A stretch of DNA of 64,000 bases from Scandinavium hiltneri (GCF_024764835.1 NZ_JALIGE010000076.1:186001-250000), one strand, 5' to 3'; shown: positions 9,047-18,401, numbered from the stretch's first letter. The notes: a model not told the origin generated them from the letters alone. Program-made: numbers and translations.

Positions 9047-9829
9047 TTACAGCTGGGTGAGTTTCTGCAGCATCTGGTCGGTGGTCGACACCGCCTTGCT
9101 GTTGATCTCATACGCGCGCTGCACCTGAATCATGTTGACCAGCTCTTCCGCCACGTTGACGTTCGAGGTTTCGACATAACCCTGGTACAGCAGGCCCGCA
9201 CCGTTCAGGCCCGGAGTGCTGTCGTTCGGCGCGCCAGAAGCCTGGGTTTCGGTGTAGAGGTTTTCACCCATGCTTTCCAGACCTGCATCGTTCATGAAGG
9301 TGGTCAGGTTCAGCTGGCCAACCTGCACCGGGTTGGTTTGCCCTTGCTGCGTCACGCTCACCACGCCATCACGCCCGATAGTGATGCTCAGAGTGTTAGC
9401 CGGGATGGTTATCGCGGGCTGTACCGGGAATCCGCCAGCGGTCACCAGTTGGCCGTTCTGATCAACCTGGAACGAACCGTCACGGGTGTAAGCCGACGTG
9501 CCGTCCGGCAGCAGCACCTGGAAGAAGCCTTCACCTTTGATGGCGACGTCTTTGCTGTTGTCGGTCTGCGACAGGTTGCCCTGAGTGTGAATACGCTCGG
9601 TCGCTACCGGACGAACACCGGTCCCGATTTGCAGGCCAGAAGGCAGCGTGGTCTGCTCGGACGATTGCGCCCCCGGCTGACGAACGGTCTGGTAAAGCAG
9701 GTCTTCAAAGACCGCACGCTGACGCTTGAAACCGTTGGTGCTGACGTTCGCCAGGTTGTTGGCGATAACGTCCATGTTGGTTTGCTGGGCATCGAGGCCG
9801 GTTTTAGCAATCCATAATGAACTGATCAT
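9047..9829 (-). CDS. flgG: Flagellar distal rod protein FlgG
   Basis: A 260-residue distal rod subunit, the standard length. N-terminal rod-family motif: GLDAQQTNMDVIANNLANVS (residues about 11-30) followed by NGFKRQRAVFEDLLYQT. The C-terminal helix NVAEELVNMIQVQRAYEIN is the partner coiled coil. It lies 13 bases after flgF in the rod/hook operon and is exported by the type III apparatus. Confidence 0.97.
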   Translation of the reverse strand: MISSLWIAKTGLDAQQTNMDVIANNLANVSTNGFKRQRAVFEDLLYQTVRQPGAQSSEQTTLPSGLQIGTGVRPVATERIHTQGNLSQTDNSKDVAIKGEGFFQVLLPDGTSAYTRDGSFQVDQNGQLVTAGGFPVQPAITIPANTLSITIGRDGVVSVTQQGQTNPVQVGQLNLTTFMNDAGLESMGENLYTETQASGAPNDSTPGLNGAGLLYQGYVETSNVNVAEELVNMIQVQRAYEINSKAVSTTDQMLQKLTQL

Positions 9830-9842
9830 AGGTATCCTGTTG

Positions 9843-10601
9843 TTAGCTCATTGAAAGCAATTGGTTAGCCTTAGACGCGTTATCATCCACGCTGCTAATG
9901 ACCTTCATCTGCATCTCAAAACGTCGGGAGCTGGCAATCATGTCAGCCATCGCCGCCACCGGTTTGACGTTACTGCCTTCCAGCACGCCGGATTGCAGAG
10001 TGATTGTCGGATCAGATTGCAGGACTGGCCCGCGGGTGGCCTGGGCGGCCGCCGTTAAGCGGAACATGCCATCGTCACCACGAATCACTTCGGTATTGGC
10101 GGCCTTCACCAGCTTCAATTTGCCGACAGGTGAAATGGTGTTCGCCGGGTCGCCTGGGTTTAGCGCCGAAATGGTGCCGTCCGTTGCGATGGTGACCTGC
10201 GAACCTTCCGGCACCATCACCGGACCGCCGCCGTCGCCAATCACCGGATTGCCCTGAATAGTCAATTGACCGCCAGGCGTCACCTGAATGTTACCGTTGC
10301 GGGTGTAGCCTTCCGTACCGTCCGCGCCCTGCACCGCCAGCCAGCCATCCTGCTGCAAGGCCACATCCAGCGGACGGGCGGTGTAGTCAAGTTGACCTGG
10401 CGTCATGTCGGCCCCCGGCGTGGAGCCGGTCACCAGGGTTCGGGTCTGGAAGGTTTCGCCATTGACCGGCACGGCGCGCAGTGCGGTCAGCTGTGCGCGA
10501 AAGCCCGGCGTGGAGGTGTTTGCGAGGTTGCTCGCGGTAACACCCTGCATTTCCATCGTCTGGCTGGCCGCGCCCATCGCGGTATATATTGCGTGATCCA
10601 T
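9843..10601 (-). CDS. flgF: Flagellar proximal rod protein FlgF
   Basis: A 252-residue rod protein (E. coli 251). The N-terminal motif is MEMQGVTASNLANTSTPGF and the C-terminal helix is MADMIASSRRFEMQMKVI, both diagnostic of the rod/hook family. It forms part of the proximal rod with FlgB and FlgC. It starts 20 bases after the flgE stop. Confidence 0.96.
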   Translation of the reverse strand: MDHAIYTAMGAASQTMEMQGVTASNLANTSTPGFRAQLTALRAVPVNGETFQTRTLVTGSTPGADMTPGQLDYTARPLDVALQQDGWLAVQGADGTEGYTRNGNIQVTPGGQLTIQGNPVIGDGGGPVMVPEGSQVTIATDGTISALNPGDPANTISPVGKLKLVKAANTEVIRGDDGMFRLTAAAQATRGPVLQSDPTITLQSGVLEGSNVKPVAAMADMIASSRRFEMQMKVISSVDDNASKANQLLSMS

Positions 10602-10621
10602 GAAGCCGTCCCGTCAGGCGC

Positions 10622-11875
10622 TTAGCGCAGGTTAACCAGGGTATTGAGGATCTGATCCTGGGTTTTGATGGTCTGCGCGTTCGACTGATAGTTACGCTGC
10701 GCCACAATCATGTTCACCAGTTCTTTGCTCAGATCGACGTTGGATGCTTCCAGCGCGCCGTTAGTCAGGGTGCCGAAGTTACCGGTGCCTGCGGTGCCGA
10801 GTAGCGCCACGCCGGAAGACTGCGTCGCTGACCAGACGTTATCGCCTTCAGATTGCAGACCTTCGTTGTTGGCGAAGTTCGCCAGCGTTATTTGGCCCAG
10901 CAGCTGGTTTTGCTCGTTGGAATAGTTCCCGACCACGGTACCGTCGTCGTTAATCTGATAGCTCACCAGGTTGCCCGGCTTGTAGCCGTTCTGATTGGTG
11001 GCAACGATGTCGTTCGACCCGGTGTTCTGCTGCATGGAGTTCTGGAAACTCAGCTGGAAGGTGCTGTCAGCGGAGCCGTTCAGGGTCGGTATCGGAACCT
11101 TAATTTCTGGCGCTGTCCCAGCCGATTGTAAGGAACCTGCGTTGTAGGCCTGAACACTGGTCAAGGTTCCGCTGTCACTAAAATTCAACTGCGCCGCCTG
11201 TACCGCCCCCCCAGCCGCACCCGCCACGCTCGAATCCTGGGTGTAAACATCCCAGTTATTGGCGCTGTTTTTGACGTAATAGATGTTCATGTCGTGGGAG
11301 TTACCCAGACTGTCGAACACCGTCACGGTGCCTTTTTTGTTGTAGGTATCCGCGTCGGTGGCATCGAACGGCAATTTGGCCGGGACCGCATCGGTGGAGT
11401 TCAGGTTGATTTGCATTGCCGCCGTGGAGGTCGCCTTCGCCGCCATCAGCGTATTGGGAATGCTTAAGCCAACCGGGTTCGCCCCCTGCTGGATGGTCGG
11501 CGGCGTACCGGTCGCCGGATAGCCGGTCAACTGCAGGCCTTGCATGTTCACCAGGTTACGGTTTTCATCCAGCTTAAACTGGCCGTTACGGCTGTAGTAC
11601 ACGGAGCCGTTGGCGTCGGTCATACGGAAGAAGCCGTTCTGGCTAATCGCCACGTCGAGTGCACGTCCGGTACTGGTGGTGGTACCGTCGTTAAAGTCCT
11701 GGGTGATACCCGCCACTTTGACGCCCAGGCCGACTTTAGAACCGGCAAACATATCGGCGAACGAGGCGGTACCGGCTTTAAAGCCGTAGGTCGCGGAGTT
11801 GGCGATGTTGTTGCCAATCACGTCGAGATTGGTGGACGCAGCGTTCAGGCCGCTGACCGCTTGAGAAAAAGCCAT
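10622..11875 (-). CDS. flgE: Flagellar hook protein FlgE
   Basis: A 417-residue hook subunit, somewhat longer than E. coli FlgE (402); the extra length lies in the variable central domains. N terminus MAFSQAVSGLNAASTNLDV then GNNIANSATYGFKAG; C terminus NVDLSKELVNMIVAQRNYQS. About 120 copies form the hook on the scaffold FlgD, encoded immediately upstream. The central part is surface-exposed and fast-evolving, which explains the length change. Confidence 0.97.
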   Translation of the reverse strand: MAFSQAVSGLNAASTNLDVIGNNIANSATYGFKAGTASFADMFAGSKVGLGVKVAGITQDFNDGTTTSTGRALDVAISQNGFFRMTDANGSVYYSRNGQFKLDENRNLVNMQGLQLTGYPATGTPPTIQQGANPVGLSIPNTLMAAKATSTAAMQINLNSTDAVPAKLPFDATDADTYNKKGTVTVFDSLGNSHDMNIYYVKNSANNWDVYTQDSSVAGAAGGAVQAAQLNFSDSGTLTSVQAYNAGSLQSAGTAPEIKVPIPTLNGSADSTFQLSFQNSMQQNTGSNDIVATNQNGYKPGNLVSYQINDDGTVVGNYSNEQNQLLGQITLANFANNEGLQSEGDNVWSATQSSGVALLGTAGTGNFGTLTNGALEASNVDLSKELVNMIVAQRNYQSNAQTIKTQDQILNTLVNLR

Positions 11876-11902
11876 GTCTTAACTCCTGATTAGGTTGAAG
11901 GC

Positions 11903-12592
11903 TTAAATAATCTGACGAACTTCGTCGAGCGTGGTGGTGCCATACGTTCCGAGATCCAGCAGATTACCGCTGCTTCCCTTCGTCACCCCTTGCACCAGCG
12001 CGAACTTAAGTGGCTGAGCCACCAGTTGCGTGCCGTTAGTGCTGGCGGCAATCGAGACGCTGTATGCGCCATCCGGTACGGTAGAGCCATCGGCGGCGGT
12101 ACCGTCCCAGGTAAAGGTGTGAACGCCCGCGGTCAGGCTGCCGAGATCCATCGTGCGAACCACTTTGCCGCTGCTGTCGGTAACAGTTGCAGTGGCTTTG
12201 TCGGCGGCCTGAGTCAGCTCAACGCCAAACGGCGTGGTGCTGGCATTGCCGTCGGTATCCGAGCCTGCCAGAACAACCGAACCCGGGATCATCACCCCGT
12301 GACCAATCAGTGAGCTGGCCTGTAACGACTGGCTGTTATCAATTTGTCCGGAGATAGAGCCGAGCGTGGTGTTGAGCTTCTCAATTCCGCTGACGGTGCT
12401 TATCTGCGCCAGCTGAGACGTCAACTGACTGTTGTCCATTGGATTGGTCGGGTCCTGGTTTTTCAGCTGAGCCACCAGCAACGTCAGGAAGCTGCTTTGC
12501 AGGTCAGACGCGTTGCTGGTGGTTAAACTGCCGCTGGTCGCGGTGGTGCTGGCGGTACTGGTTGGGTCATTCACATTCACGGCAATAGACAT
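11903..12592 (-). CDS. flgD: Flagellar hook capping/scaffold protein FlgD
   Basis: A 229-residue hook cap. The N-terminal export region leads into the conserved LQSSFLTLLVAQLKNQDPTN (about residues 30-49) with the FlgD signature MDNSQLTSQLAQIS. The C-terminal half is a FlgD Ig/Tudor-like domain (GVHTFTWDGTAADGSTVPDG). It is shed once the hook is complete. It lies between flgC and flgE with short spacers. Confidence 0.96.
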   Translation of the reverse strand: MSIAVNVNDPTSTASTTATSGSLTTSNASDLQSSFLTLLVAQLKNQDPTNPMDNSQLTSQLAQISTVSGIEKLNTTLGSISGQIDNSQSLQASSLIGHGVMIPGSVVLAGSDTDGNASTTPFGVELTQAADKATATVTDSSGKVVRTMDLGSLTAGVHTFTWDGTAADGSTVPDGAYSVSIAASTNGTQLVAQPLKFALVQGVTKGSSGNLLDLGTYGTTTLDEVRQII

Positions 12593-12603
12593 CGTTATCT
12601 CCG

Positions 12604-13008
12604 TTACTGACCGAGGGTCAGCGTTTTGAGCATCATGCTCTTGACGGTGTTGAGTACTTCAACGTTGGCCTGGTAGCTGCGGGAAGCGGACATGGTGTTG
12701 ACCATTTCCTCGACCACATCGACGTTCGGCATCTTCACGTAGCCTTTGGCGTCCGCCAGCGGGTTACCCGGCTGGTATACCAGCTTGAAAGGATCCTGAC
12801 TTTCCACCACATTGGCCACTTTTACGCCGCCGGTCGCTGCCCCTGTAGGCGCATCAACCTGGAACACCACCTGTTTGGCGCGGTACGGCTGACCGTCCGG
12901 GCCGGTGACGCTATCGGCATTGGCGAGGTTACTGGCGGCGACGTTCAGGCGTTTGGACTGCGCCGTCAGCGCCGAACCGGCAACGTCAAAAATATTCAGT
13001 AGAGCCAT
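12604..13008 (-). CDS. flgC: Flagellar proximal rod protein FlgC
   Basis: A 134-residue rod protein, the E. coli length. The motif KRLNVAASNLANADSVTGP near the N terminus and NVDVVEEMVNTMSASRSYQA near the C terminus are the family ends. It starts 3 bases after the flgB stop, so translation is probably coupled. Confidence 0.97.
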   Translation of the reverse strand: MALLNIFDVAGSALTAQSKRLNVAASNLANADSVTGPDGQPYRAKQVVFQVDAPTGAATGGVKVANVVESQDPFKLVYQPGNPLADAKGYVKMPNVDVVEEMVNTMSASRSYQANVEVLNTVKSMMLKTLTLGQ

Positions 13009-13011
13009 GAA

Positions 13012-13425
13012 TTAGTTCCCCTGTAGCACGGTCATCATGCTGCGGATTTGCCCACCCAACACGGTCAAGCCGGTCTGGTATTGCAGGCTGTTATCGGCGA
13101 ATTGCGTGCGCTCCCGGTCCATATCGACGGTGTTGCCGTCCATTGATGGCTGGTCAGGTACCCGATACATCAGGTCTACAGAAGGGGCGGACATCGCCTG
13201 GGCTGGAATATGGCGTTCGGAGGTCAGCGTGAGTGACACGCTGCTGGTTTCCGCGCGCCCGCTTTCCATCACTTTTTTCAGTTCTGACGCAAAATCGACA
13301 TCGCGCGCCTGATACCCCGGGGTATCGGCGTTAGCAATGTTTGAGGCCAGGATTTCCTGACGCTGGGCGCGCAGGTTCAACGCTTCCTGTTGAAAACGTA
13401 GCGCGGCGTCGAGTTTATCGAGCAT
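13012..13425 (-). CDS. flgB: Flagellar proximal rod protein FlgB
   Basis: A 137-residue rod protein that joins the rod to the MS ring, first gene of the flgBCDEFGHIJ operon. It has the family motif REILASNIANADTPGYQARD near residue 24. A GGAGG-type site precedes the ATG. The operon promoter lies in the 160 bp shared with flgA and is a class 2 promoter with the FlhDC box described at 13488-13529. Confidence 0.97.
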   Translation of the reverse strand: MLDKLDAALRFQQEALNLRAQRQEILASNIANADTPGYQARDVDFASELKKVMESGRAETSSVSLTLTSERHIPAQAMSAPSVDLMYRVPDQPSMDGNTVDMDRERTQFADNSLQYQTGLTVLGGQIRSMMTVLQGN

Positions 13426-13487
13426 GTCTCCTCCGCTGATGGCAATAGTTCATTCAGCATTCAGATTAATCTCAATTTTTGGCCGCC

Positions 13488-13529
13488 ATCGTCGGAATAA
13501 AAGCAAAATGCATCGCTATTTGTTGCGTT
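13488..13529. promoter_or_regulatory. FlhD4C2 binding site in the flgA/flgB divergent region
   Basis: On the minus strand 13514-13529 reads AACGCAACAAATAGCG, an exact fit to the published half-site AA(C/T)G(C/G)N2-3AAATA(A/G)CG. A weaker inverted partner (ATCGTCGGAATAAAAG) lies 10 bases to the left on the plus strand. The location, spacing and orientation fit the master-regulator box that drives both flgAMN and flgBCDEFGHIJ. Confidence 0.85.
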
Positions 13530-13585
13530 GATGTTCTTCGTTGACAGGTAAAATTCGGCTATTCCCTGACAGACCGGAGTAAGCA

Positions 13586-14245
13586 ATGCGAAACCTGAAG
13601 AGCACCCTCGCGCTGACGTTTGCACTCCTGAGCCCGGCGGCCATGGCACAGGATCTCACCCGGCAGCTGACGGATTTTTTCAGCCACCGCCTTGCCGGCT
13701 TCAGTGATTCGGTGGTGGTTAACGTGCGCAGCCCTGACACGCAGCTGCCGCAATGTGAGCAGCCTGCGTTTTCCGTGATGGGCAACGCCCGTCTGTGGGG
13801 AAATCAGACCGTTGTGGCGCAGTGTGCAACAGAAAAAAAATACATTCAGGTGATGGTTGAAGCGACGGGGAATTACGTGGTGGCTGCGCAGTCTGTGCCA
13901 CGCGGTGCGGCCCTGCAACCCGGCAGCGTCACGCTGAAACGTGGGCGACTCGACCAGTTGCCGCCGCGCACCATGCTTGATATAAACCAGGCCCAGGACG
14001 CAGTGACAATGCGCGACCTGGCGCCCGGACAGGCGATTCAGCTGTCGATGTTACGCCAGTCATGGCGCGTAAAAGCCGGACAAAAAGTCCAGGTCATTGC
14101 CAGTGGCGATGGCTTTAGCGTCAATGGCGAAGGCCAGGCGTTAAACAATGCCGCCGTCGCCCAAAACGCTCGCGTGAGAATGCCGTCAGGCCAGGTGGTA
14201 AGCGGTCAGGTGGATTCGGATGGGAATATTCTGATTAATCTATAA
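13586..14245 (+). CDS. flgA: Flagellar P-ring assembly chaperone FlgA
   Basis: A 219-residue periplasmic protein (same length as E. coli) with a signal peptide (MRNLKSTLALTFALLSPAAMA). It helps FlgI polymerise into the P ring. The C-terminal SAF domain is visible: VPRGAALQPGSVTLKRGRL and RDLAPGQAIQLSMLR. Divergent from flgB; first gene of flgAMN, transcribed from the shared FlhDC-dependent region. Confidence 0.96.
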   Translation: MRNLKSTLALTFALLSPAAMAQDLTRQLTDFFSHRLAGFSDSVVVNVRSPDTQLPQCEQPAFSVMGNARLWGNQTVVAQCATEKKYIQVMVEATGNYVVAAQSVPRGAALQPGSVTLKRGRLDQLPPRTMLDINQAQDAVTMRDLAPGQAIQLSMLRQSWRVKAGQKVQVIASGDGFSVNGEGQALNNAAVAQNARVRMPSGQVVSGQVDSDGNILINL

Positions 14246-14251
14246 TGCATA

Positions 14252-14278
14252 TAAAGATTCTGCAGAACCTGCCGATAA
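14252..14278 (+). promoter_or_regulatory. Sigma-28 (FliA) promoter of flgMN
   Basis: TAAAGATT, 11 bases, GCCGATAA: one mismatch from the consensus -35 and a perfect -10 with exact spacing, just after the flgA stop. It gives flgM a class 3 promoter in addition to read-through from flgA, which is the known feedback design for the anti-sigma factor. Confidence 0.94.
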
Positions 14279-14338
14279 ATAATCAACAAGTGATGATGGC
14301 AGGCAGTAACGCCACGAAACCTCGATGAGGACAGGACA

Positions 14339-14635
14339 ATGAGCATTGATCGTACATCGCCCCTGAAGCCCGTTAACGCCGTCCAGCCGCGTGAGCCGAA
14401 TGAAGCCCAGGCGCAGAAAGCCCGTCTGGACACATCGTCAACAGCGAACAGCACTAACGTGACGCTGAGCGAAGCGCAATCGAGCCTGATGCAACCGCGC
14501 AACAGCGACATCAATATGGAACGCGTCGACGCTATGAAAACCGCTATCCGTAACGGTGAACTGAAAATGGATACCGGCAAAATTGCCGATTCGCTGATTT
14601 CGGATACCCAGAGCTGGCTGCAGCAGAGTAAATAA
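14339..14635 (+). CDS. flgM: Anti-sigma-28 factor FlgM
   Basis: A 98-residue, mostly disordered protein (E. coli 97) that binds sigma-28 and is exported through the finished hook, releasing late gene expression. The N-terminal export region (MSIDRTSPLKPVNAVQPRE) and the C-terminal sigma-binding half (SDINMERVDAMKTAIRNGEL) are conserved. The GAGGACAGGAC leader supplies the ribosome site. It lies 4 bases upstream of flgN. Confidence 0.97.
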   Translation: MSIDRTSPLKPVNAVQPREPNEAQAQKARLDTSSTANSTNVTLSEAQSSLMQPRNSDINMERVDAMKTAIRNGELKMDTGKIADSLISDTQSWLQQSK

Positions 14636-14639
14636 CAGA

Positions 14640-15062
14640 ATGAGTCGTCTGTCAGAAATACTGGATCATATGACAGTCATCCTGAACTCGCTGAAAGAGG
14701 TGATGGATGCCGAACAGCAACAGCTCTCTGCGGGCAGCGTAAACAGTAGCGCCCTGCAGCGTATTACCGAAGAGAAAAGTTCGTTGCTGGCAACATTGGA
14801 TTATCTGGAAAAACAGCGCCGCCTGGAGCAGGAAGCGCAGCGCTGTGCCAATGATGACGTCGCAGAACGCTGGCAGACTATCACCGAAAAAACCCAGCAT
14901 TTGCGCGACCTCAATCAGCACAACGGCTGGCTGCTGGAAGGCCAGATTGAGCGTAACCAGCAGGCGTTGCAGGTGCTCAAACCGCATCAGGAACCGACGC
15001 TGTACGGCAAAGATGGTCAAACCTCGTCTACCCCACGCGGTGGTAAGAAGTTCTCCGTTTAA
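14640..15062 (+). CDS. flgN: Flagellar export chaperone FlgN
   Basis: A 140-residue, largely helical cytoplasmic chaperone (E. coli 138) that delivers FlgK and FlgL to the export gate. The N terminus SRLSEILDHMTVILNSLKEV and the C-terminal helix NQQALQVLKPHQEPTLYGKD match the family. Last gene of flgAMN, facing murJ across about 100 bases in which no clear terminator is visible. Confidence 0.95.
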   Translation: MSRLSEILDHMTVILNSLKEVMDAEQQQLSAGSVNSSALQRITEEKSSLLATLDYLEKQRRLEQEAQRCANDDVAERWQTITEKTQHLRDLNQHNGWLLEGQIERNQQALQVLKPHQEPTLYGKDGQTSSTPRGGKKFSV

Positions 15063-15163
15063 TCTTCCCGTCTTAAACAGCAGGTGGCATTGCCGTGAAC
15101 CCCGGCCAATGCCCTGCGGTTTGTTGTCACTATTCCCTCTATTTTCCCTCTCACGCCAGGCGG

Positions 15164-16699
15164 TTACGCCGTACGGCGCGCAAACTCTTTCACTCTGAAA
15201 CCCAGCACCAGCAGCGTGGCGAAGTACGCCGCGATACCCGCCACGACCACAACCATCAGACGCATAATACGGAACGGCATCGTGCCCTGGGACCACTCTG
15301 GCATGATATACATCATGCCCAGCAGCGCGGCGGCCATTACCACAACGGCGACAATCAGGCGGCTCAGGAAACGGCCCCAGCCCGGTTCAGGGGTGAAGAT
15401 TTTTTGCTTACGCAGCTGCCAGTACAGCAGGCTGGCATTCAGGCACGCCGCCAGACCAATCGACAGCGAAAGACCGGCGTGTTTCAGCGGGCCGATAAAC
15501 GCCAGGTTCATCAGCTGCGTCATGATGAGCGTAACAATCGCAATCTTGACCGGCGTTTTGATGTTCTGACGGGAATAGAAGCCCGGGGCCAGTACTTTCA
15601 GCACAATCAGACCCACCAGGCCCACAGAATACGCCACCAGCGCGCGCTGGGTCATCGAGGCATCAAAGGCGGTGAATTTTCCGTACTGGAACAGCGCCAC
15701 GGTGAGCGGTTTAGCCAGAATGCCCAGCGCTACCGCGCTCGGGACCGCCAGCAGGAAACACAGGCGCAGACCCCAGTCCATCAGGCGGTTGTATTCCTGG
15801 TGGTTGCCGCTGGCAAAACTTTTGGAGAGCGACGGCAGCAGGATCGTGCCGAGCGCCACGCCCAGCACACCGGACGGGAACTCCATCAGACGGTCAGCGT
15901 AGTACATCCACGATACCGACCCCGAGGCCAGGAAAGAGGCAAAAATGGTGTTGATGATCAGTGAAATCTGGCTGACGGAAACCCCAAGGATCGCCGGGCC
16001 CATTTGCTTCACGACGCGAATAGAACCGGCATCTTTCAGGTTAATGCGCGGCAGCACCAGCATGCCGATTTTTTTCAGGTGCGGAAGCTGATAGAACAAC
16101 TGCAGCACCCCGCCAACGGTGACCGCCCACGCCAGCGCCAGCACCGGTGGATTGAAATACGGTGCGGCAAACAGCGCAAAACCGATCATGCTGACGTTCA
16201 GGAACGTCGGCGCAAAGGCCGGAACCGAGAAGCGGTTCCAGGTATTCAGAATCGCCCCCACCAGCGACGCCAGTGAGATAAGCAGAATATACGGGAAGGT
16301 AATGCGCAGCAGCTGGCTGGTTAAGGCAAACTTATCCGGCGTATTGGCAAATCCGGGGGCGGTCAGGGTTATCACCCATGGTGCAGCGAGCATCCCGACA
16401 ACGGTCACGACTGCCAGCGCGAGGGTTAATAAACCGGAGACATATGAAACGAAAACGCGGGTTGCATCTTCGCCCTGCTTACTTTTGTATTCCGCCAGAA
16501 TCGGCACAAACGCCTGTGAAAACGCGCCTTCCGCGAAGATACGGCGCAGCAGGTTTGGCAGTTTGAACGCCACAAAAAAGGCATCCGTCGCGACTCCCGC
16601 CCCAAAAACCCTTGCCACAATGGCATCGCGCGCAAAGCCCAGTACGCGAGAAAACATGGTCATTGAGCTGACGGCCGCCAGCGATTTTAATAGGTTCAT
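15164..16699 (-). CDS. murJ: Lipid II flippase MurJ
   Basis: A 511-residue, 14-helix inner-membrane protein of the MOP superfamily that moves lipid II across the membrane for wall synthesis. The start MNLLKSLAAVSSMTMFSRVL at 16699 gives exactly the E. coli length; six extra upstream codons are unlikely to be used. The residues FARDAIVARVFGAG and the essential Arg/Asp positions of the first helices are present. It is convergent with flgN and follows yceM after a hairpin terminator. Confidence 0.97.
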   Translation of the reverse strand: MNLLKSLAAVSSMTMFSRVLGFARDAIVARVFGAGVATDAFFVAFKLPNLLRRIFAEGAFSQAFVPILAEYKSKQGEDATRVFVSYVSGLLTLALAVVTVVGMLAAPWVITLTAPGFANTPDKFALTSQLLRITFPYILLISLASLVGAILNTWNRFSVPAFAPTFLNVSMIGFALFAAPYFNPPVLALAWAVTVGGVLQLFYQLPHLKKIGMLVLPRINLKDAGSIRVVKQMGPAILGVSVSQISLIINTIFASFLASGSVSWMYYADRLMEFPSGVLGVALGTILLPSLSKSFASGNHQEYNRLMDWGLRLCFLLAVPSAVALGILAKPLTVALFQYGKFTAFDASMTQRALVAYSVGLVGLIVLKVLAPGFYSRQNIKTPVKIAIVTLIMTQLMNLAFIGPLKHAGLSLSIGLAACLNASLLYWQLRKQKIFTPEPGWGRFLSRLIVAVVVMAAALLGMMYIMPEWSQGTMPFRIMRLMVVVVAGIAAYFATLLVLGFRVKEFARRTA

Positions 16700-16726
16700 T
16701 AACGTGTTATTCCACAACCCTGGATC

Positions 16727-16754
16727 AAAAACGCCTGTAAGCGAAACAGGCGTT
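16727..16754 (-). terminator. Terminator after yceM
   Basis: A perfect 9 bp stem (AACGCCTGT / ACAGGCGTT) with a 7-base loop, followed on the minus strand by a short T-run. It lies about 60 bases after the yceM stop and just before murJ, so murJ probably has its own promoter or relies on read-through. Confidence 0.75.
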
Positions 16755-16815
16755 GGAAAGTGGCGATAGTCTACCTGGATTAGCGGTAATTACTACTGGC
16801 AGTTGTTACAGCCTC

Positions 16816-17742
16816 TTACTCGCTCATCGCCTCCTGCCACAGCTTTTCGACAACACGCTGGGCGGCAATCGCCTGCTCGCCAGCAGTTTGCGGAACCGTC
16901 TGATTTTGCACGCATTCGATAAAGTGACGCGCGCAGCCCGCAAAACCACGCTGTTCGAGGGTGGTTTGCCAGCCGGATGCAGGACGGACAATCACGCCCG
17001 CGCCGCGCTCTTCCCGCCAGTCGCGCATATCGGTAATGTCGATAAGCCCGCCGTCGGTCACCGCCTGGACCCACTCACGCTGGCTGCCCGCCCGGCGATG
17101 CATACTGGTGGTAATTTGCATCTGCGGCAGGCTGAAATGGTGCTCGGCGTACAGCATTTCGCCCTGTTCGGTGGTTTGCAGCAAACCACCGCTCAGCTGA
17201 GGATTTCCGCCCGCCAGCCATAACGCGGTATCCACCACATGCAGATAATCATCCAGCAGAGTGAATCGCAGATCGTTTGGCCCGACGCTGTTGGTCCGAT
17301 GTTTATCCATCCGCAGCGATGCACCATCGGTCAGATTAGCTTTTAGCTCCTGGTACAGCGGCGAAAAACGACGGTTAAAACCGACCATCAGCGTTAACTT
17401 TTTCTTCTCGGCCAGTTCAATCAGGCGTATCGCATCGCTAAGTTTTTCCGCCAGCGGTTTATCGACGCAGACGTGAACCCCGGCGTTCAGCAGTTCGCTG
17501 ACTACCGCATAATGCGTGGCGGTTGAGCTATGCACAAACACCGCATCGCACTGAGACGCCAGATGCGCCAGCGAATCCGCCAGCGGAATGCGGTACGTTT
17601 CACACACGCGCTGCGCTTTTTCACGCCCCGGCGACCAGGCTGCCTGCAGCGTCCAGTTTGTTGCGGCGCTTACCACCGGCAGCCACGCTTTCTGCGCAAT
17701 GCCCCCGAGGCCCACCACGCCAATTCGAAGTTTCGCGGTCAC
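16816..17742 (-). CDS. yceM: Gfo/Idh/MocA-family oxidoreductase YceM (MviM)
   Basis: A 308-residue protein with an N-terminal Rossmann fold (RIGVVGLGGIAQKAWLPV) and the family motif DKPLAEKLSDAI near residue 95, followed by the alpha/beta C-terminal domain. The family uses NAD(P)H on sugars and related substrates; the true substrate of this branch is unknown despite its old virulence name. It starts 2 bases after the yceH stop and precedes murJ, the conserved enteric order. Confidence 0.93.
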   Translation of the reverse strand: MTAKLRIGVVGLGGIAQKAWLPVVSAATNWTLQAAWSPGREKAQRVCETYRIPLADSLAHLASQCDAVFVHSSTATHYAVVSELLNAGVHVCVDKPLAEKLSDAIRLIELAEKKKLTLMVGFNRRFSPLYQELKANLTDGASLRMDKHRTNSVGPNDLRFTLLDDYLHVVDTALWLAGGNPQLSGGLLQTTEQGEMLYAEHHFSLPQMQITTSMHRRAGSQREWVQAVTDGGLIDITDMRDWREERGAGVIVRPASGWQTTLEQRGFAGCARHFIECVQNQTVPQTAGEQAIAAQRVVEKLWQEAMSE

Positions 17743-17744
17743 GC

Positions 17745-18392
17745 TTAATCTCCCAGATGTGCCAGTAAGGAATCAAGGCGCTGCTTGAGCTCTTCTACTT
17801 CGCTCTCCAGCGCTTCTACACGCGCCACCAGGTTGTTGGTCTCCGGCATGTTGGCCTCAACGGTGACAGCGGCATTTTCAACATCACCGCTAAACAGATG
17901 CATAAAACGCTGCTCGCGCTTGCCCGGTTCGCGCGGTAAACGCGCTACAAACGGCCCATCTTCACAATTGCTCAGATTTTCCAACGCGTTTTCGACTTCG
18001 GTCATGTCCGCAAATTCATGCATCCGCTGGCCGCGACTGCGCAGTTCACCCGGCGTCTGCGCGCCGCGTAGCAGCAGCGTGGTTACCAGTGCCACTTCCG
18101 CGGTACTGAGCTTCAAATCACCAAATTCGGAATTACAGAATCGCTGTTCGTATTTGGTCACCCGGTTGCCAAACCCGCTGACGGTGCGGAGATAATGGCG
18201 TTTCACCAGTTGATCGAGTAAATCCTGAACCTCATTTTCGCTGAGCGTCATCACCGGCTCGCGGTTACTTTTCTGATTACAGGCCAGGGTGACGGCGTTG
18301 ACCGACAACGGATACTGTTCCGGCGTGGTGACCTGCTTTTCCAGCAGGCAGCCAATCACACGCGCTTCAAGCGCCGTTAACTGATACTTCAT
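17745..18392 (-). CDS. yceH: DUF480 protein YceH
   Basis: A 215-residue protein, standard length, made of two winged-helix domains followed by a C-terminal coiled coil (VARVEALESEVEELKQRLD). The opening LTALEARVIGCLLEKQVTTP is the family signature. No biochemical function is established. It lies between rimJ and yceM with spacings under 10 bases, so the three are probably co-transcribed. Confidence 0.93.
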   Translation of the reverse strand: MKYQLTALEARVIGCLLEKQVTTPEQYPLSVNAVTLACNQKSNREPVMTLSENEVQDLLDQLVKRHYLRTVSGFGNRVTKYEQRFCNSEFGDLKLSTAEVALVTTLLLRGAQTPGELRSRGQRMHEFADMTEVENALENLSNCEDGPFVARLPREPGKREQRFMHLFSGDVENAAVTVEANMPETNNLVARVEALESEVEELKQRLDSLLAHLGD

Positions 18393-18401
18393 GATTTCTC
18401 C

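Noticed and set aside
9020..9817. 265-codon open frame antisense to flgG
   Set aside because: No family resemblance; flgG is complete and conserved on the other strand. It is a codon-bias shadow, as are similar frames opposite murJ, pyrC, opgG and ghrA.
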